Notes: generated by a model from the sequence alone, not told the origin. A stretch of 64,000 nt of DNA from an uncultured Parabacteroides sp. (GCA_944325355.1 CALUZS010000005.1:62001-126000); one strand, 5' to 3'. Shown: positions 54,557 to 64,000, counted from the first letter of the stretch. Program-made: numbers and translations.

Positions 54557-57500
54557 TCAGTTAATCCGGAAATCCATAGTGTCGCTATCCTTCAGATAAT
54601 TCACCAACTCCGAAGTGACCTCCAGTTTAATCCTTTGCGAAAAGAGGTTCAACGAAACATTGTGCTCGCCATCTACTACGCGGAAATAAAGCAAGCTATT
54701 CCCGGGATGGCTCTTAATCAATGTAGAAAGCTCATTGATAGTCGGTTTGTCAAGACTATGGATTGGCAATGTCACACTGATTTTCTCAATCAGTTTATCT
54801 TTCTCATCCGGCAATAACTTAATGGAAAGAACTTTAAAGTCAAGCTCTGTCTCTTTCCATTTGCGTGGCTCCACACGGGCAGAAACCAAAAGGTACATCC
54901 CCGGACGACCGTATTTGCTATATTCAATATAATCATTTCCAAACAAGGCAATTTCTCCGCTTCCGGTAAAATCCTCAATCTTCAGAACGCCATACGGTTT
55001 ACCATTTTTGGTAGTTCCCTCCCGGAATCCGGTAACGATACCTCCCATCAATATTTCCCGTCCTTTCAGAGCATCACGGTCTGCTATCTCCGCGACACCC
55101 GTGTTGCAAACGTATTCCAAAATTATACGATACTCATCCAACGGATGCGCTGACAGATAGATGCCAACCAACTCTTTCTCCTTGTTCAGACGTTCCAGGT
55201 CACTCCAACGCTCACACTTAGGAATCTCCGGACGAGAAATTGCAGCAAACGAATCATCCCCGAACAACGAATTTGCCGCCGTCATCTTATCCGACTGAAA
55301 TTTATTTCCGTAGCGGACTAATACATCCAAGAAGTTCTCATTTTTACCCATATCGGCAAAAAACTGCTCCCGCTGTATTCCGAAATTATCGAAAGCGCCA
55401 GCCAATGCCATCGACTCGATATTTTTCTTATTGCAGGTAGAAAGGTTGATACGTTCCACAAAATCAAAAATACTCTTGAACGGGCCGTTCTTTTTCCGTT
55501 CATCGATAATATTCATAACGGCAGCTTCTCCTACCCCTTTTACCGCTCCTAAACCGAAACGTATGTTCTTGTTCTTATCAACACTGAATTTCAAGATAGA
55601 CTCATTTACATCCGGACCGAGCACCTGTATACCCATCGCCTTGCATTCGTCCATGAATTTCGTAATATCAGAAATATTCGACAAACTTCGGCTCAAGACG
55701 GCAGCCATATATTCCGACGGGTAGTTGGCTTTCAAGTAAGCAGTCTGGTAAGCGACCCAAGAATAACAAGTGGCATGGCTTTTGTTAAACGCATACGATG
55801 CGAACTTTTCCCAATCGCCCCAGATTTTATTCAACGTCTCCTCCTTATAGCCGTTTGCCTGTCCTCCAGCCATGAACTTCGATTTCAAATGATTCATCTT
55901 CTCTATCAATTTTTTACCCATAGCCTTACGCAATGCATCGCTCTCTCCACGGGTAAAATTTGCCAACAGACGCGACAAAAGCATCACCTGTTCCTGATAG
56001 ACTGTGATACCGTAGGTATCTTGCAGATAACGCTCCATAACCGGAATATCGTACTTTATCTCCTCCTTACCTTGCTTCCTGGCAATAAACGAGGGTATAT
56101 AATCCATAGGTCCCGGCCGATATAGTGCATTCATCGCAATAAGGTCCTCGAACTTCGAGGGTTGCAACTCCTTCAAATATTTCTGCATTCCTGCCGATTC
56201 AAACTGGAACGTCCCGGTGGTTCGTCCTTCACAATACAGTTTATAAGTAGCCGGGTCTTCCAAACTGATATGGTCTATATCCAAATTTTCGCCGGTTGTA
56301 AGCTTTATATTCTCAATAGCTTCCTTTATAATCGACAAAGTTTTCAGCCCCAGAAAGTCCATTTTGATAAGACCAGTCTCCTCAATCACAGAACCTTCAT
56401 ACTGCGTAACCAACATCTCTTCACCGGTATCCTTATCTTTTGCGGTACTTACCGGAACAACATCCGAAATATCATAACGCCCGATAATCACACCACAGGC
56501 ATGGACTCCCGTATTACGGACGTTCCCCTCCAACATCTGGGCATATTTCAACGTATCACGCTCCAGCTTGTCGCTACTTGTTGCCGCGGCTTTCAATTCC
56601 GGAACATACTCGATAGCGTCTTTCAATTTAAACTTTTTCATGTCCGGAATTTTATCCGGAACCAATTTTGCTAACCTATTCGATTCCGCCAACGGGAGTT
56701 TCTGTACACGCGCCACATCCTTTATGGCAGACTTCGTAGCCATCGTGCCGTATGTAATGATATGCGCTACCCGCTCCGCACCATATTTCTCAGTCACCCA
56801 ACGAAGCACTTCCCCACGCCCGTCATCATCAAAATCCGTATCGATATCAGGTAAGGATATACGGTCAGGGTTCAAGAAACGCTCAAACAGCAAATCATAT
56901 TTAATCGGGTCTATTTTCGTAATACCCAAACAATAAGCGACAGCAGAACCTGCGGCGGAGCCACGACCCGGTCCAACCGACACGCCCAACTCCGAACGGG
57001 CAGCATTGATAAAATCCTGCACTATCAAGAAATAACCCGGAAACCCCATCGTCTTCATGATATGCAGTTCAAAATTCAAACGCTCTTTCACTTCGTCCGA
57101 TAAGGGATCTCCATACAACTGCTTCGCACCTTCATACGTCAGCTTGGCCAGATAATCGGCTTCCAATTTTATACGGTACAACTTCTCGTAACCGCCCAAT
57201 TTCTTTATCTTCGCGTTGGCGTCCTCTTCACTCAAGACAACATTCCCGTTTTCGTCTCTTGTAAATTCATCAAACAAATCCTGTTCAGAAAACTTCCTGC
57301 GGTATTCCTCTTCCGTTCCAAAATCTTCCGGAATGGCAAAAGTCGGCATAATCGGTCCGTGGTCAATGGAATAGAACTCCACTTTGTCGGCTATCTCAAG
57401 CGTATTCCGCAAAGCTTCCGGCACATCAGCGAAAAGCTGGTTCATCTCCGCTGTCGTCTTCATCCACTCCTGCATGGTGTAGCGCATCCGGTTCGGGTCA

Positions 57501-58354
57501 TCCAAATCTTTCCCGGTACTTAAGCAAATCAGCCGGTCATGCGCATCGGCATCCTCTTCGTTCACAAAATGGACGTCGTTCGTTGCTATAACCTTTATGT
57601 CATGCTTCTTTGCCAATTCCAAAAGAACCTTGTTTACCTCTACCTGATGAGGATAAACATCCTGCTGTGCATCCTGCCGGGTAGGCTGATGGCGCTGCAA
57701 TTCGAGGTAGTAATCGTTTCCGAAAAGATTCTTAAACCACAAAACCGACTCTTCCGCTTCTTTCAATTTCCCTTTCATTATCAGCTGTGGTATCTCTCCT
57801 CCGAGACATGCAGAGCAGACAATCAAATCCTCATGGTATTTTTCGAGCAACTCCTTATCAATACGCGGACGACCGTAATACCCTTCCGTCCACGATAAAG
57901 AGACTATTTTTATCAGGTTCTTATATCCGTTCAAATTCTTGGCAAGGACAATCAGGTGCCAACCGCTACGGTCCTCCTTCTCTGTCTTCTTATGCCGGTC
58001 GCGACGGGCACAATAACACTCGCATCCTAATATCGGTTTAAACAACGAAGCCTTGGCTTCCGCTATCTGCTTCTCCAGTTCAGCAACACGTGCCTGCTCT
58101 TCATCCGAAAGCGTCTCTTTTGTTCGGATAGACTTCAGCTCTTTTTCAGAATCCTTGATAATTCCTTGGGGCTTGCTGTTCTTTTTGCTGACTTTATTGA
58201 AAAACTCCTTTATGCCGAACATCACACCATGGTCGGTCACTGCAATTGCCCGCATACCGTCTTTCGATGCCTTGTCTATCAATGCATCAATCGAAGCTTG
58301 TCCGTCCAGCAGTGAATATTGAGTATGTACATGCAAGTGCACAAATTGTTCCAT
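54557..58354 (-). CDS. dnaE: DNA polymerase III alpha subunit
   Basis: 1265 residues. PHP domain at the N-terminus: VHLHVHTQYSLLDGQASIDA and AVTDHGVMFGIKEF. The polymerase active site is in PDIDTDFDDDGRGEVLRW with further Asp upstream (GVSVGPGRGSAAGSAVAYCL). Later VYQEQVMLLSRLLANFTRGE and FNKSHATCYSWVAYQTAYLK (helix-hairpin-helix region), then an OB fold with GGIVTGFREGTTKNGKPYGV. Main replicative polymerase. Length is normal for this phylum. Confidence 0.97.
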   Translation of the reverse strand: MEQFVHLHVHTQYSLLDGQASIDALIDKASKDGMRAIAVTDHGVMFGIKEFFNKVSKKNSKPQGIIKDSEKELKSIRTKETLSDEEQARVAELEKQIAEAKASLFKPILGCECYCARRDRHKKTEKEDRSGWHLIVLAKNLNGYKNLIKIVSLSWTEGYYGRPRIDKELLEKYHEDLIVCSACLGGEIPQLIMKGKLKEAEESVLWFKNLFGNDYYLELQRHQPTRQDAQQDVYPHQVEVNKVLLELAKKHDIKVIATNDVHFVNEEDADAHDRLICLSTGKDLDDPNRMRYTMQEWMKTTAEMNQLFADVPEALRNTLEIADKVEFYSIDHGPIMPTFAIPEDFGTEEEYRRKFSEQDLFDEFTRDENGNVVLSEEDANAKIKKLGGYEKLYRIKLEADYLAKLTYEGAKQLYGDPLSDEVKERLNFELHIMKTMGFPGYFLIVQDFINAARSELGVSVGPGRGSAAGSAVAYCLGITKIDPIKYDLLFERFLNPDRISLPDIDTDFDDDGRGEVLRWVTEKYGAERVAHIITYGTMATKSAIKDVARVQKLPLAESNRLAKLVPDKIPDMKKFKLKDAIEYVPELKAAATSSDKLERDTLKYAQMLEGNVRNTGVHACGVIIGRYDISDVVPVSTAKDKDTGEEMLVTQYEGSVIEETGLIKMDFLGLKTLSIIKEAIENIKLTTGENLDIDHISLEDPATYKLYCEGRTTGTFQFESAGMQKYLKELQPSKFEDLIAMNALYRPGPMDYIPSFIARKQGKEEIKYDIPVMERYLQDTYGITVYQEQVMLLSRLLANFTRGESDALRKAMGKKLIEKMNHLKSKFMAGGQANGYKEETLNKIWGDWEKFASYAFNKSHATCYSWVAYQTAYLKANYPSEYMAAVLSRSLSNISDITKFMDECKAMGIQVLGPDVNESILKFSVDKNKNIRFGLGAVKGVGEAAVMNIIDERKKNGPFKSIFDFVERINLSTCNKKNIESMALAGAFDNFGIQREQFFADMGKNENFLDVLVRYGNKFQSDKMTAANSLFGDDSFAAISRPEIPKCERWSDLERLNKEKELVGIYLSAHPLDEYRIILEYVCNTGVAEIADRDALKGREILMGGIVTGFREGTTKNGKPYGVLKIEDFTGSGEIALFGNDYIEYSKYGRPGMYLLVSARVEPRKWKETELDFKVLSIKLLPDEKDKLIEKISVTLPIHSLDKPTINELSTLIKSHPGNSLLYFRVVDGEHNVSLNLFSQRIKLEVTSELVNYLKDSDTMDFRIN

Positions 58355-58376
58355 AATCCAATCTATTTAAACGAAG

Positions 58377-58384
58377 TAAAGATA
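58377..58384 (-). promoter_or_regulatory. Possible -7 element of dnaE
   Basis: The minus strand reads TATCTTTA (one base off TAnnTTTG) 22 bases before the ATG; no matching -33 site is clear. Confidence 0.35.
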
Positions 58385-58420
58385 CTCAAATTCCGGCAAC
58401 TATCTCCTACGACACGAAAC

Positions 58421-58460
58421 AAAAACGGATTGCCACTCCAATACAAGAGACGGCAATCCG
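58421..58460 (-). terminator. Terminator of the sigma factor operon
   Basis: CGGATTGCC pairs with GGCAATCCG around 17 bases; on the minus strand a TTTTTG run follows. It ends the transcript that carries the genes between 60847 and 58596. The stretch 58461-58595 holds nothing else. Confidence 0.7.
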
Positions 58461-58595
58461 CACAATTTTAATAATTTGTGTCTGTGAAAAAGTTATTTAT
58501 AAATATTCCTAAAAAACGGGCTGTTTCCCAAAAGCCATTCGGCAACATTCCAAATACATCTGCCCGAAGTTCTAAAAAACTGCCGGCATACTTTT

Positions 58596-59777
58596 TTACA
58601 AGGCCTTTATCCGCAAATCTCCATAGTGCACCCCATCGAAATCAATCCGCCAATCTGCTTTGCGATCCTTGTGACCAGAACAGTTGACAAAATACGACTT
58701 CGGCAAATTCTTCCCCCCTTCAGGAAGCCCCTTACTCCAGACATCCTCAAAACCATCGAGCGAAACATCACTGTAACTGCCGACTTTCATCATGTTAAGC
58801 TCGAAACATTCATTTCTCGGGATTCCGATTTTCATATCACTATAAAATGAGCGCAACGTCCAACTGCCCGATTTATTGGAAAAATATCCGATTCTCAGAT
58901 CCCCATAATAAACATCTATCTGATTATCCGTCCGAAGTCCGTCAATACGTTCTATTTTGACATCCCCATACTTTATATCCATGCCTATCTGTTTCCGTAC
59001 ACCTTTCATCGTCAAATCACCGTAAATGACATTCCCAGTAAAATGATCTATATATCCCAGGTCAATATCCGAATAGGCTGCATCCAGTACCAGTTGTCTG
59101 TCCGAATCGCCCAACTTGACCGACGAACAATATTGCAATTTCATTTCCGATTTCTCTGCCATACTACCGATATGTATCTCACTATACGAAGAGACAACAG
59201 AAAGGGGCTTCTTGAAATTACCAGCCTTTATGCCCCCATACATAACCGACAGTTCCGTTTCCGCATTGATTTCATCAGCATCAATAACCACATTCCCGTA
59301 TTTCTGTTTCAAAGAGAGGTTCTCCAAGTTATAAGGAACACAGATATAATAGCGGATGGAAGTCTGGCAATTTCTACAAGAATAAGATTTTGAAAAACGT
59401 GTTTTCCCACTGAAACAAGACATCGACTTCCCGTTTACCAACTTCTGGCTCTCATCAAAATCAATGGTTATAGAGTTCAACATTTCGCTTTTCTTCTTTT
59501 CCGAAGCAGCATCTACCTCTATCACCACACGAAACTCCACTTTGTTTTCATTCCAATAGGAGACATTGACAGAACCATACAGATTGTCTGCCAATACACA
59601 GGCACGTCCTTTTACATCGAACGTTTTTACAATTTCCTTTACGCTCTTCCCCTTATGAATCGACACCGTTTCGTCTTTAGCAGGCGAAACCGATTTGCAA
59701 GAAGAAGAGACCAACACTGTTCCCGCCAGGAACAAGCCTACAAAAACCATCAAGGCTTGCCGTACAAAAATCTTCAT
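58596..59777 (-). CDS. Surface beta-helix-like lipoprotein of a sigma-factor operon
   Basis: 393 residues. Lipoprotein signal with VLVSSSCKS; Cys27 is the lipid site. The body has regular beta repeats with short Gly-Asp turns: LKQKYGNVVIDADEI, YGGIKAGNFKK, YGDLTMKGVRK, KYGDVKIERIDG, YYGDLRIGYFSN and HYGDLRIKAL. This looks like the DUF4097/head-GIN type of adhesin-like beta helix. Function unknown. It is the third gene after the sigma factor and putative anti-sigma factor. Confidence 0.75.
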   Translation of the reverse strand: MKIFVRQALMVFVGLFLAGTVLVSSSCKSVSPAKDETVSIHKGKSVKEIVKTFDVKGRACVLADNLYGSVNVSYWNENKVEFRVVIEVDAASEKKKSEMLNSITIDFDESQKLVNGKSMSCFSGKTRFSKSYSCRNCQTSIRYYICVPYNLENLSLKQKYGNVVIDADEINAETELSVMYGGIKAGNFKKPLSVVSSYSEIHIGSMAEKSEMKLQYCSSVKLGDSDRQLVLDAAYSDIDLGYIDHFTGNVIYGDLTMKGVRKQIGMDIKYGDVKIERIDGLRTDNQIDVYYGDLRIGYFSNKSGSWTLRSFYSDMKIGIPRNECFELNMMKVGSYSDVSLDGFEDVWSKGLPEGGKNLPKSYFVNCSGHKDRKADWRIDFDGVHYGDLRIKAL

Positions 59778-59793
59778 ATTCGTATCAGTTTAC

Positions 59794-60306
59794 TTAGTTG
59801 TTTCTTTTTACCATTTCATCCATTTGCCGCATCATAAAAGTCAAATCTTTTATATTCTGCGAATAGTGCATGCTGATAATACGGGTACCGATATCCGAAC
59901 AAGGGAGGGTAGGTACCGTCTCCTGCTCGAATTTTTCATTTTCAGCAAGTAATTTTTCCGACTCAATCATCAGTTGCTTGATTCCCGACAATTCAGAATA
60001 CTTGGAAAAACGTTCCATTTCATTCTTCAAACCGTTTACTTTCATCTGGTAATAAAACATCAATTCCGTATGTTCATTGCAATTCTCGGCAATAATCAAA
60101 TGCTCTTGCTCTTCCATCTTCCCTTGAACCAAAAAGATAAACAGAGCCACACATGCGGCTGTCAACAATGATGCAACCAAATATATCGGACGGCGTTTTC
60201 CCCTCCGCATCAGTTTCCGCTCAAAACGTCCGGCATGCCCTGCCGGCAGCTCATAATCGTCGAACGCATCCCTGTTATCCTGTATAAAATTCCTCAATTC
60301 ATCCAT
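59794..60306 (-). CDS. Putative anti-sigma factor, single-pass membrane protein
   Basis: 170 residues. The N-terminal 45 residues are cytoplasmic-like (MDELRNFIQDNRDAFDDYEL, HAGRFERKLMRR), followed by one membrane segment at about 41-62 (YLVASLLTAACVALFIFLV) and a helical extracytoplasmic part. The position directly after an ECF sigma factor (4-base gap) and the topology suggest an anti-sigma role. No zinc anti-sigma HxxxCxxC motif is present, so the assignment is inferred from context. Confidence 0.6.
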   Translation of the reverse strand: MDELRNFIQDNRDAFDDYELPAGHAGRFERKLMRRGKRRPIYLVASLLTAACVALFIFLVQGKMEEQEHLIIAENCNEHTELMFYYQMKVNGLKNEMERFSKYSELSGIKQLMIESEKLLAENEKFEQETVPTLPCSDIGTRIISMHYSQNIKDLTFMMRQMDEMVKRNN

Positions 60307-60310
60307 ACGA

Positions 60311-60847
60311 TTATTTATTTGAAATTATTTCCAACAACTTTCTTTTTGCACGCAAATACTGGCTTCTCACACTCGCCGGACGTATTTTCAGGATAGACGC
60401 AATTTCCTCCATATCATAACCCTCGAACAGGTACAGGGAAAGTACTACCCGATACCCCTCCGCCAAACGGTTCATCGCGGCTTTTATCTCATCCACAGAA
60501 CGGTCCAAGAACGTTTCATCAACATCTGCCTCCGGCTCATCCGGCAAATCTTCCGACAAAAAATCCCACTCCGGCTTGGAACGACGCAAATAATCAATAG
60601 CCGTATGCGAAGCTATTCTCCTCATCCACGCTTCCAGCGTACCATTTTCCACGTACTGCGTTCCTATGGATTCGAAAATCTTCAGGAACGAATCTTGCAT
60701 GGCTTCCTCCGCTTCTTCCCGATTTCCAAGAATTCTGAAACAGGTTGCATAAAGCATTTTCGCGTAATCGTCATAAAATGCCATCTGCGCCTTTCGGTTA
60801 TTACCAAGAATGTTCCCTACTATATTTCCTTTATCCTTCCCTTCCAT
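60311..60847 (-). CDS. ECF RNA polymerase sigma factor
   Basis: 178 residues, start MEGKDKGN after a consensus -7 element. Region 2: QMAFYDDYAKMLYATCFRIL and EEAEEAMQDSFLKIFESIG; region 4 helix-turn-helix: YLFEGYDMEEIASILKIRPA and SVRSQYLRAKRKLLEII. It directs RNA polymerase to its own set of promoters, probably including this operon. The middle linker is acidic (LPDEPEADVDE). Confidence 0.93.
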   Translation of the reverse strand: MEGKDKGNIVGNILGNNRKAQMAFYDDYAKMLYATCFRILGNREEAEEAMQDSFLKIFESIGTQYVENGTLEAWMRRIASHTAIDYLRRSKPEWDFLSEDLPDEPEADVDETFLDRSVDEIKAAMNRLAEGYRVVLSLYLFEGYDMEEIASILKIRPASVRSQYLRAKRKLLEIISNK

Positions 60848-60852
60848 TTCTA

Positions 60853-60860
60853 CAAATATA
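60853..60860 (-). promoter_or_regulatory. -7 element of the sigma factor operon
   Basis: TATATTTG on the minus strand, an exact TAnnTTTG, 5 bases before the start codon; the transcript would start close to or at the ATG. The -33 site is not clear. Confidence 0.5.
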
Positions 60861-60898
60861 AACGTATCTGTCCACAGAAGCGTTGCATAAAAAAACAA

Positions 60899-60930
60899 AA
60901 AAAGAGAGATATCTCACGATATCCCTCCTC
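60899..60930 (-). terminator. Terminator of the NigD-like gene
   Basis: On the minus strand GAGGGATATC, loop GTGA, GATATCTCTC, followed by a run of seven T. The stem has one G-U pair. Confidence 0.85.
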
Positions 60931-60973
60931 CGATTATTCATAAAATGATAAAAATAAAAGTTATGTGGGAAGG

Positions 60974-61711
60974 TTATTTAACCTTTTCAAAAGTGCCGCT
61001 TAAGCTTCGCTGCTTGTTTACTCCAGCTTTCGGATAATAAGAAACTATCACTTCTTTTGTCACTCCGGAATCTGATATATATTTTATCGTTATGGGTACA
61101 GATTCGTCACCATTTGTTTCAACAACGTCCTTCAGACGGAACGCAACCAATCCTTCCCCTTTGTACATGCGCGGATCATTATAAGCATTATGCCTGAATT
61201 CAAAAACATTCGGTTCATTCGAAGCCGTCCGCACCAAATTCATAAAATGCTTATTGCCGGGATTCCCGCTAAACCAAGCGAGAAAGCGAATGTTCAGATA
61301 ACCATCTTCACACCATACCCAATCCTGTACCAGTTCCACCGGATCGGTACCATAAACTTCATCATTTTGTTCCCCTAAATGAGGAACCACATCCTTTGTC
61401 AGTACGGTATCCATCTGATATATCTCAACGGCTCTTGTATAACCGGCAATAGTCTCGTCAACATAATTAAAGCTCAATGTAACCCGCCGTTCAAAATCTG
61501 TATCAAAATGAGGAATATAATTATTAACGGCTTTAATCGTCGTGGAATCGTCCAATTGCAAATAGAAATCCCCCTCATCAAGAGGTTTCAAAGTAGCTAT
61601 TCCAACCCACCAATTACCAATGGATGGTCCGTTATTGTCCAAACACGAATTAAAAGAAATTCCCAATAATACGAAGCAACACAGCAGCGCAACTAATCTC
61701 AACTTTTTCAT
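60974..61711 (-). CDS. NigD-like lipoprotein
   Basis: 245 residues. Lipobox ISFNSC (Cys24) after KKLRLVALLCCFVLLG; two beta domains follow. N-terminal NNGPSIGNWWVGIATLKPLD and FYLQLDDSTTIKAVNNYIPH are typical for NigD-like proteins, named for a Bacteroides/Prevotella gene near a bacteriocin-like locus. The function is unknown; it is anchored in the outer or inner membrane. The start was chosen at the MKK of the signal. Confidence 0.82.
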   Translation of the reverse strand: MKKLRLVALLCCFVLLGISFNSCLDNNGPSIGNWWVGIATLKPLDEGDFYLQLDDSTTIKAVNNYIPHFDTDFERRVTLSFNYVDETIAGYTRAVEIYQMDTVLTKDVVPHLGEQNDEVYGTDPVELVQDWVWCEDGYLNIRFLAWFSGNPGNKHFMNLVRTASNEPNVFEFRHNAYNDPRMYKGEGLVAFRLKDVVETNGDESVPITIKYISDSGVTKEVIVSYYPKAGVNKQRSLSGTFEKVK

Positions 61712-61793
61712 AAATATATCATTTTTTATATTCATCTACTAAAGAAGATGAGAGTAGCTGATAAATTGCTGCAACCGATTTTCTAAAAATACG

Positions 61794-62927
61794 TTAATGG
61801 CTCAAGGATTCATAAATTAACCCGGCCGCACGAAGAGCAGCTCCCGGAGCACCCAATGCGTGAAGCACCTCATCATATCCGTTTTTCATTGCAGACCGAT
61901 AGGCGTTGTCATTGATTAACCGTCCCAATTCTCGCACGATAGATGCCTTTGTAAAACGTCCCCCAAAAAGCTCCTGTACGACCTCTTCCCCGGCGACCAG
62001 ATTGACTAAGGAGATATACGGGACATGAAAGAAATGCTTAAAGACCCAATTCGCCAGATATCCGCCGGGCGTCTTGTAACAAACGACCTGAGGGACTCCG
62101 AACAAACAGGTTTCAAGCGTTGCCGTCCCGGAAGTAACCAACGCATACGAAGCATGCTCCATAATCTCATACGTCTTTCCAAACAACAGACGGACATCGC
62201 TTCCGGCAGTATATTTCGCATAAAATTCAGGTTCTATCCCAGGAGCACCAGCAATAACCGGCTGCAACTGCGGAAAAGCACACGCCACCTCCATCATAAC
62301 CGGGAGATTGTCCTTTATCTCCTGGCGACGGCTTCCTGCCACCAACGCAAGCAACGGACGCCCGTCAAGCCCCGTTTCGGACGCAAACGACTCGAACGAG
62401 CAGGTATAAGAACGGCGAAACGCATCCACAGAATCAACCGATGGATTTCCTACATAATCCACTTGATAATCAAAACGCTTATAGAAATCCGTTTCAAACG
62501 GCAGTATGCAAAACATCCGGTCTACATAACGGCGTATTTCTTTTATCCGGTATTGCTTCCATGCCCAAATCTTAGGGGAAATATAATAATAGACCGGAAT
62601 CTGGAGCACGGATTTGACATAACGAGCTATTTTCAAATTAAAACCGGGATAATCCACCAGAATAACCACATCCGGCGCATACTTCCGAATATCGGAACGA
62701 CAAAAATCCATATTATGCAAGATTGTACGCAAATGCATTAACACCGGAACAATTCCCATGAATGCCATCTCCCGGTAATGTTTAACCAATGTTCCCCCGA
62801 CCTGCTGCATCAAGTCCCCGCCAAAAAAACGAAAATCGGCATCCGGATCCTTCTCTTTCAGGGCAGACATCAAATTAGAGGCATGCAAATCACCCGATGC
62901 TTCACCTACAATCAGATAATATTTCAT
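61794..62927 (-). CDS. lpxB: Lipid-A-disaccharide synthase
   Basis: 377 residues, a GT19 enzyme. MKYYLIVGEASGDLHASNLM at the start, FFGGDLMQQVGG, VDYPGFNLKIARYVK and YYISPKIWAWKQYRIK are signature segments; LALVAGSRRQEIKDNLPVM and VTSGTATLETCLFGVPQVVC in the C-terminal half bind UDP-GlcNAc derivative. It joins UDP-diacylglucosamine and lipid X in lipid A synthesis. It follows surE by 15 bases. Confidence 0.96.
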   Translation of the reverse strand: MKYYLIVGEASGDLHASNLMSALKEKDPDADFRFFGGDLMQQVGGTLVKHYREMAFMGIVPVLMHLRTILHNMDFCRSDIRKYAPDVVILVDYPGFNLKIARYVKSVLQIPVYYYISPKIWAWKQYRIKEIRRYVDRMFCILPFETDFYKRFDYQVDYVGNPSVDSVDAFRRSYTCSFESFASETGLDGRPLLALVAGSRRQEIKDNLPVMMEVACAFPQLQPVIAGAPGIEPEFYAKYTAGSDVRLLFGKTYEIMEHASYALVTSGTATLETCLFGVPQVVCYKTPGGYLANWVFKHFFHVPYISLVNLVAGEEVVQELFGGRFTKASIVRELGRLINDNAYRSAMKNGYDEVLHALGAPGAALRAAGLIYESLSH

Positions 62928-62942
62928 AAAAAATCCTCCGTG

Positions 62943-63713
62943 CTACTCAAAATTCCAACGCTGCAATTCTGGTAGAAATGCGTAATCAGTTATATCTATT
63001 TTGCAAGGGACTAAAGAAGCATACCCATCGTCAAGCGCCAACGTATCATTTTCCGGATGAGCAGGATCCTCGTTTTCAAATTTTCCAGTCAACCAAAAGA
63101 CAGGGCGTCCCTGTGCATCTTCAGAGCGTTTAAATTCTTTGACCCAACGCCCGGCTGCTTGCCGGCAAACCCTGACACCCTTCACTTGCCCGGACTTCGG
63201 AACATTCAGATTCAAGAATGTTCCATGAGGAAGTCCGTTTGCCAAGACCTGGCAAGCCAAGCGATAAGCCAAACGGCAGGCTTCCGAGAAATCGGCATCC
63301 GCACTAAAATCAAGCAATGAAACGCCAACGGAAGGTATCCCGAAAATGCAGCCTTCCGTAGCAGCACCCATCGTGCCGGAATAGTTCACACAGATGGCCT
63401 GGTTTCCTCCATGATTAATACCTGAAAACAACAAATCAGGTTTTGCATCAAGAATTTCGTTGATTGCCAATTTCACACAGTCTACCGGAGTACCGGTACA
63501 ACTATAAATTTTCAATCCCGGTTCCCCTTTCAATAATGAATACCTGATGGGAAGTGTGGAAGTGATAGCACTTCCCATCCCGGAACGCGGACCATCCGGT
63601 GCAAACACCACAATTTCACCTAAACTCCTCAGGCATTTAACCAGTTCATTTATACCTTTTGCCTGATATCCATCATCGTTTGTTATTAATATAAGAGGTC
63701 TTCTCGTATTCAT
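62943..63713 (-). CDS. surE: 5'/3'-nucleotidase SurE
   Basis: 256 residues. Metal site [20 protein letters not shown] (Asp-Asp), [35 protein letters not shown] (Asn) and [15 protein letters not shown] are intact. It removes phosphate from nucleoside monophosphates and is linked to stationary-phase survival. The surE-lpxB pairing is common in Bacteroidetes. A consensus promoter lies just upstream. Confidence 0.96.
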   Translation of the reverse strand: MNTRRPLILITNDDGYQAKGINELVKCLRSLGEIVVFAPDGPRSGMGSAITSTLPIRYSLLKGEPGLKIYSCTGTPVDCVKLAINEILDAKPDLLFSGINHGGNQAICVNYSGTMGAATEGCIFGIPSVGVSLLDFSADADFSEACRLAYRLACQVLANGLPHGTFLNLNVPKSGQVKGVRVCRQAAGRWVKEFKRSEDAQGRPVFWLTGKFENEDPAHPENDTLALDDGYASLVPCKIDITDYAFLPELQRWNFE

Positions 63714-63733
63714 ACTTATCTTCGTTTCCCAGG

Positions 63734-63765
63734 CAAAGATAACGATTCAGCAGGCTTCCTGCAAA
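63734..63765 (-). promoter_or_regulatory. Promoter of surE-lpxB
   Basis: Minus strand TTTG, 20 bases, TATCTTTG (exact TAnnTTTG), 20 bases before the surE start. Confidence 0.7.
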
Positions 63766-63818
63766 CGAAATTTGCATGCTGCGCCACCATACCAATTAAT
63801 ACAATTCTCACCTGTCCG

Positions 63819-64000
63819 TCAAAATTGGATTGTCCTTTTTTCCCCCTCCCGCATAACAAATTTTTTCAATCGCTTTTCGCGGTCTCCAATCCGGAACTTA
63901 TCCAAAGCAAGCGTTCCTTTCAGCAATTCGATGGTAGCCTGTCCGTCTGCCACTTCACAAACACCCCAGGCATAACCGTTGCTCCAAAAATAACGTCCCG
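63819..64000 (-). CDS. Unidentified protein, C-terminal fragment
   Basis: The frame is open to the right edge. The 60 visible residues start GRYFWSNGYAWGVCEVADGQ and include ATIELLKGTLALDKFRIGD, then a basic end (KRLKKFVMREGEKRTIQF). The alternating beta pattern could be the final sandwich domain of a secreted carbohydrate-active enzyme, but I do not recognise the family. It is transcribed toward surE, which has its own promoter. Confidence 0.6.
   Translation of the reverse strand, partial: GRYFWSNGYAWGVCEVADGQATIELLKGTLALDKFRIGDREKRLKKFVMREGEKRTIQF

Overview
The window comes from a member of the Bacteroidota, most likely order Bacteroidales. The evidence is promoter elements of the form TTTG-N19/20-TAnnTTTG with few Shine-Dalgarno sites, the one-piece SecDF, NigD-like and DUF4468 proteins, a CBM20-GH77 MalQ, and the order secY-map-infA-rpmJ-rpsM-rpsK-rpsD-rpoA-rplQ. 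I cannot name the genus. No tRNA, rRNA, CRISPR array, transposase or integrase was seen.

Region 1 (1-3656): the 3' part of a long-chain acyl-CoA synthetase and a complete 4-alpha-glucanotransferase. Region 2 (about 3780-14800) is the accessory part. It is a ribosomally made peptide locus with two nearly duplicate double-glycine precursor genes, three radical-SAM-fold proteins (two SPASM maturases and one pseudo-rSAM-like partner) and four paralogous lipoproteins. Each lipoprotein joins a retropepsin-like aspartyl protease domain to a PDZ domain. The parts repeat as promoter-precursor-protease blocks or as promoter-hairpin-protease blocks, with clear signs of duplication and gene conversion. 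The rSAM genes are much more AT-rich than the rest. A frameshifted small lipoprotein with four CxxCxGxG motifs lies at the edge.

Region 3 (14800-17290): GH16 glucanase-like protein, bactofilin, FolB and MarC. Region 4 (17344-35324) is one long minus-strand ribosomal cluster, from rpsL, rpsG and fusA through the S10, spc and alpha groups to rplQ. It includes secY, map, infA and the short genes rpmD and rpmJ, has a consensus promoter upstream of rpsL and ends at a bidirectional terminator.

Region 5 (35570-50830): prs, a patatin-GH13 pair, a MATE pump, an HU protein, two overlapping rhomboid proteases with an endonuclease/exonuclease/phosphatase-family protein, two DUF4468 proteins, SecDF, a sugar-kinase-like phosphotransferase and an Lrp regulator. 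Region 6 (50850-64000): a subtilase overlapping xseA, then xseB and ispD, convergent with dnaE; an ECF sigma factor with a putative anti-sigma factor and a surface beta-helix-like lipoprotein; a NigD-like lipoprotein; and surE-lpxB. An unidentified gene fragment lies at the right edge.

The most interesting part is region 2. The sequence physically couples GG-type peptide precursors to lipid-anchored aspartyl proteases (about 20 bases apart, same strand), while no C39 peptidase or ABC exporter is visible. This suggests, but does not prove, that the proteases act on the modified peptides outside the cytoplasm.
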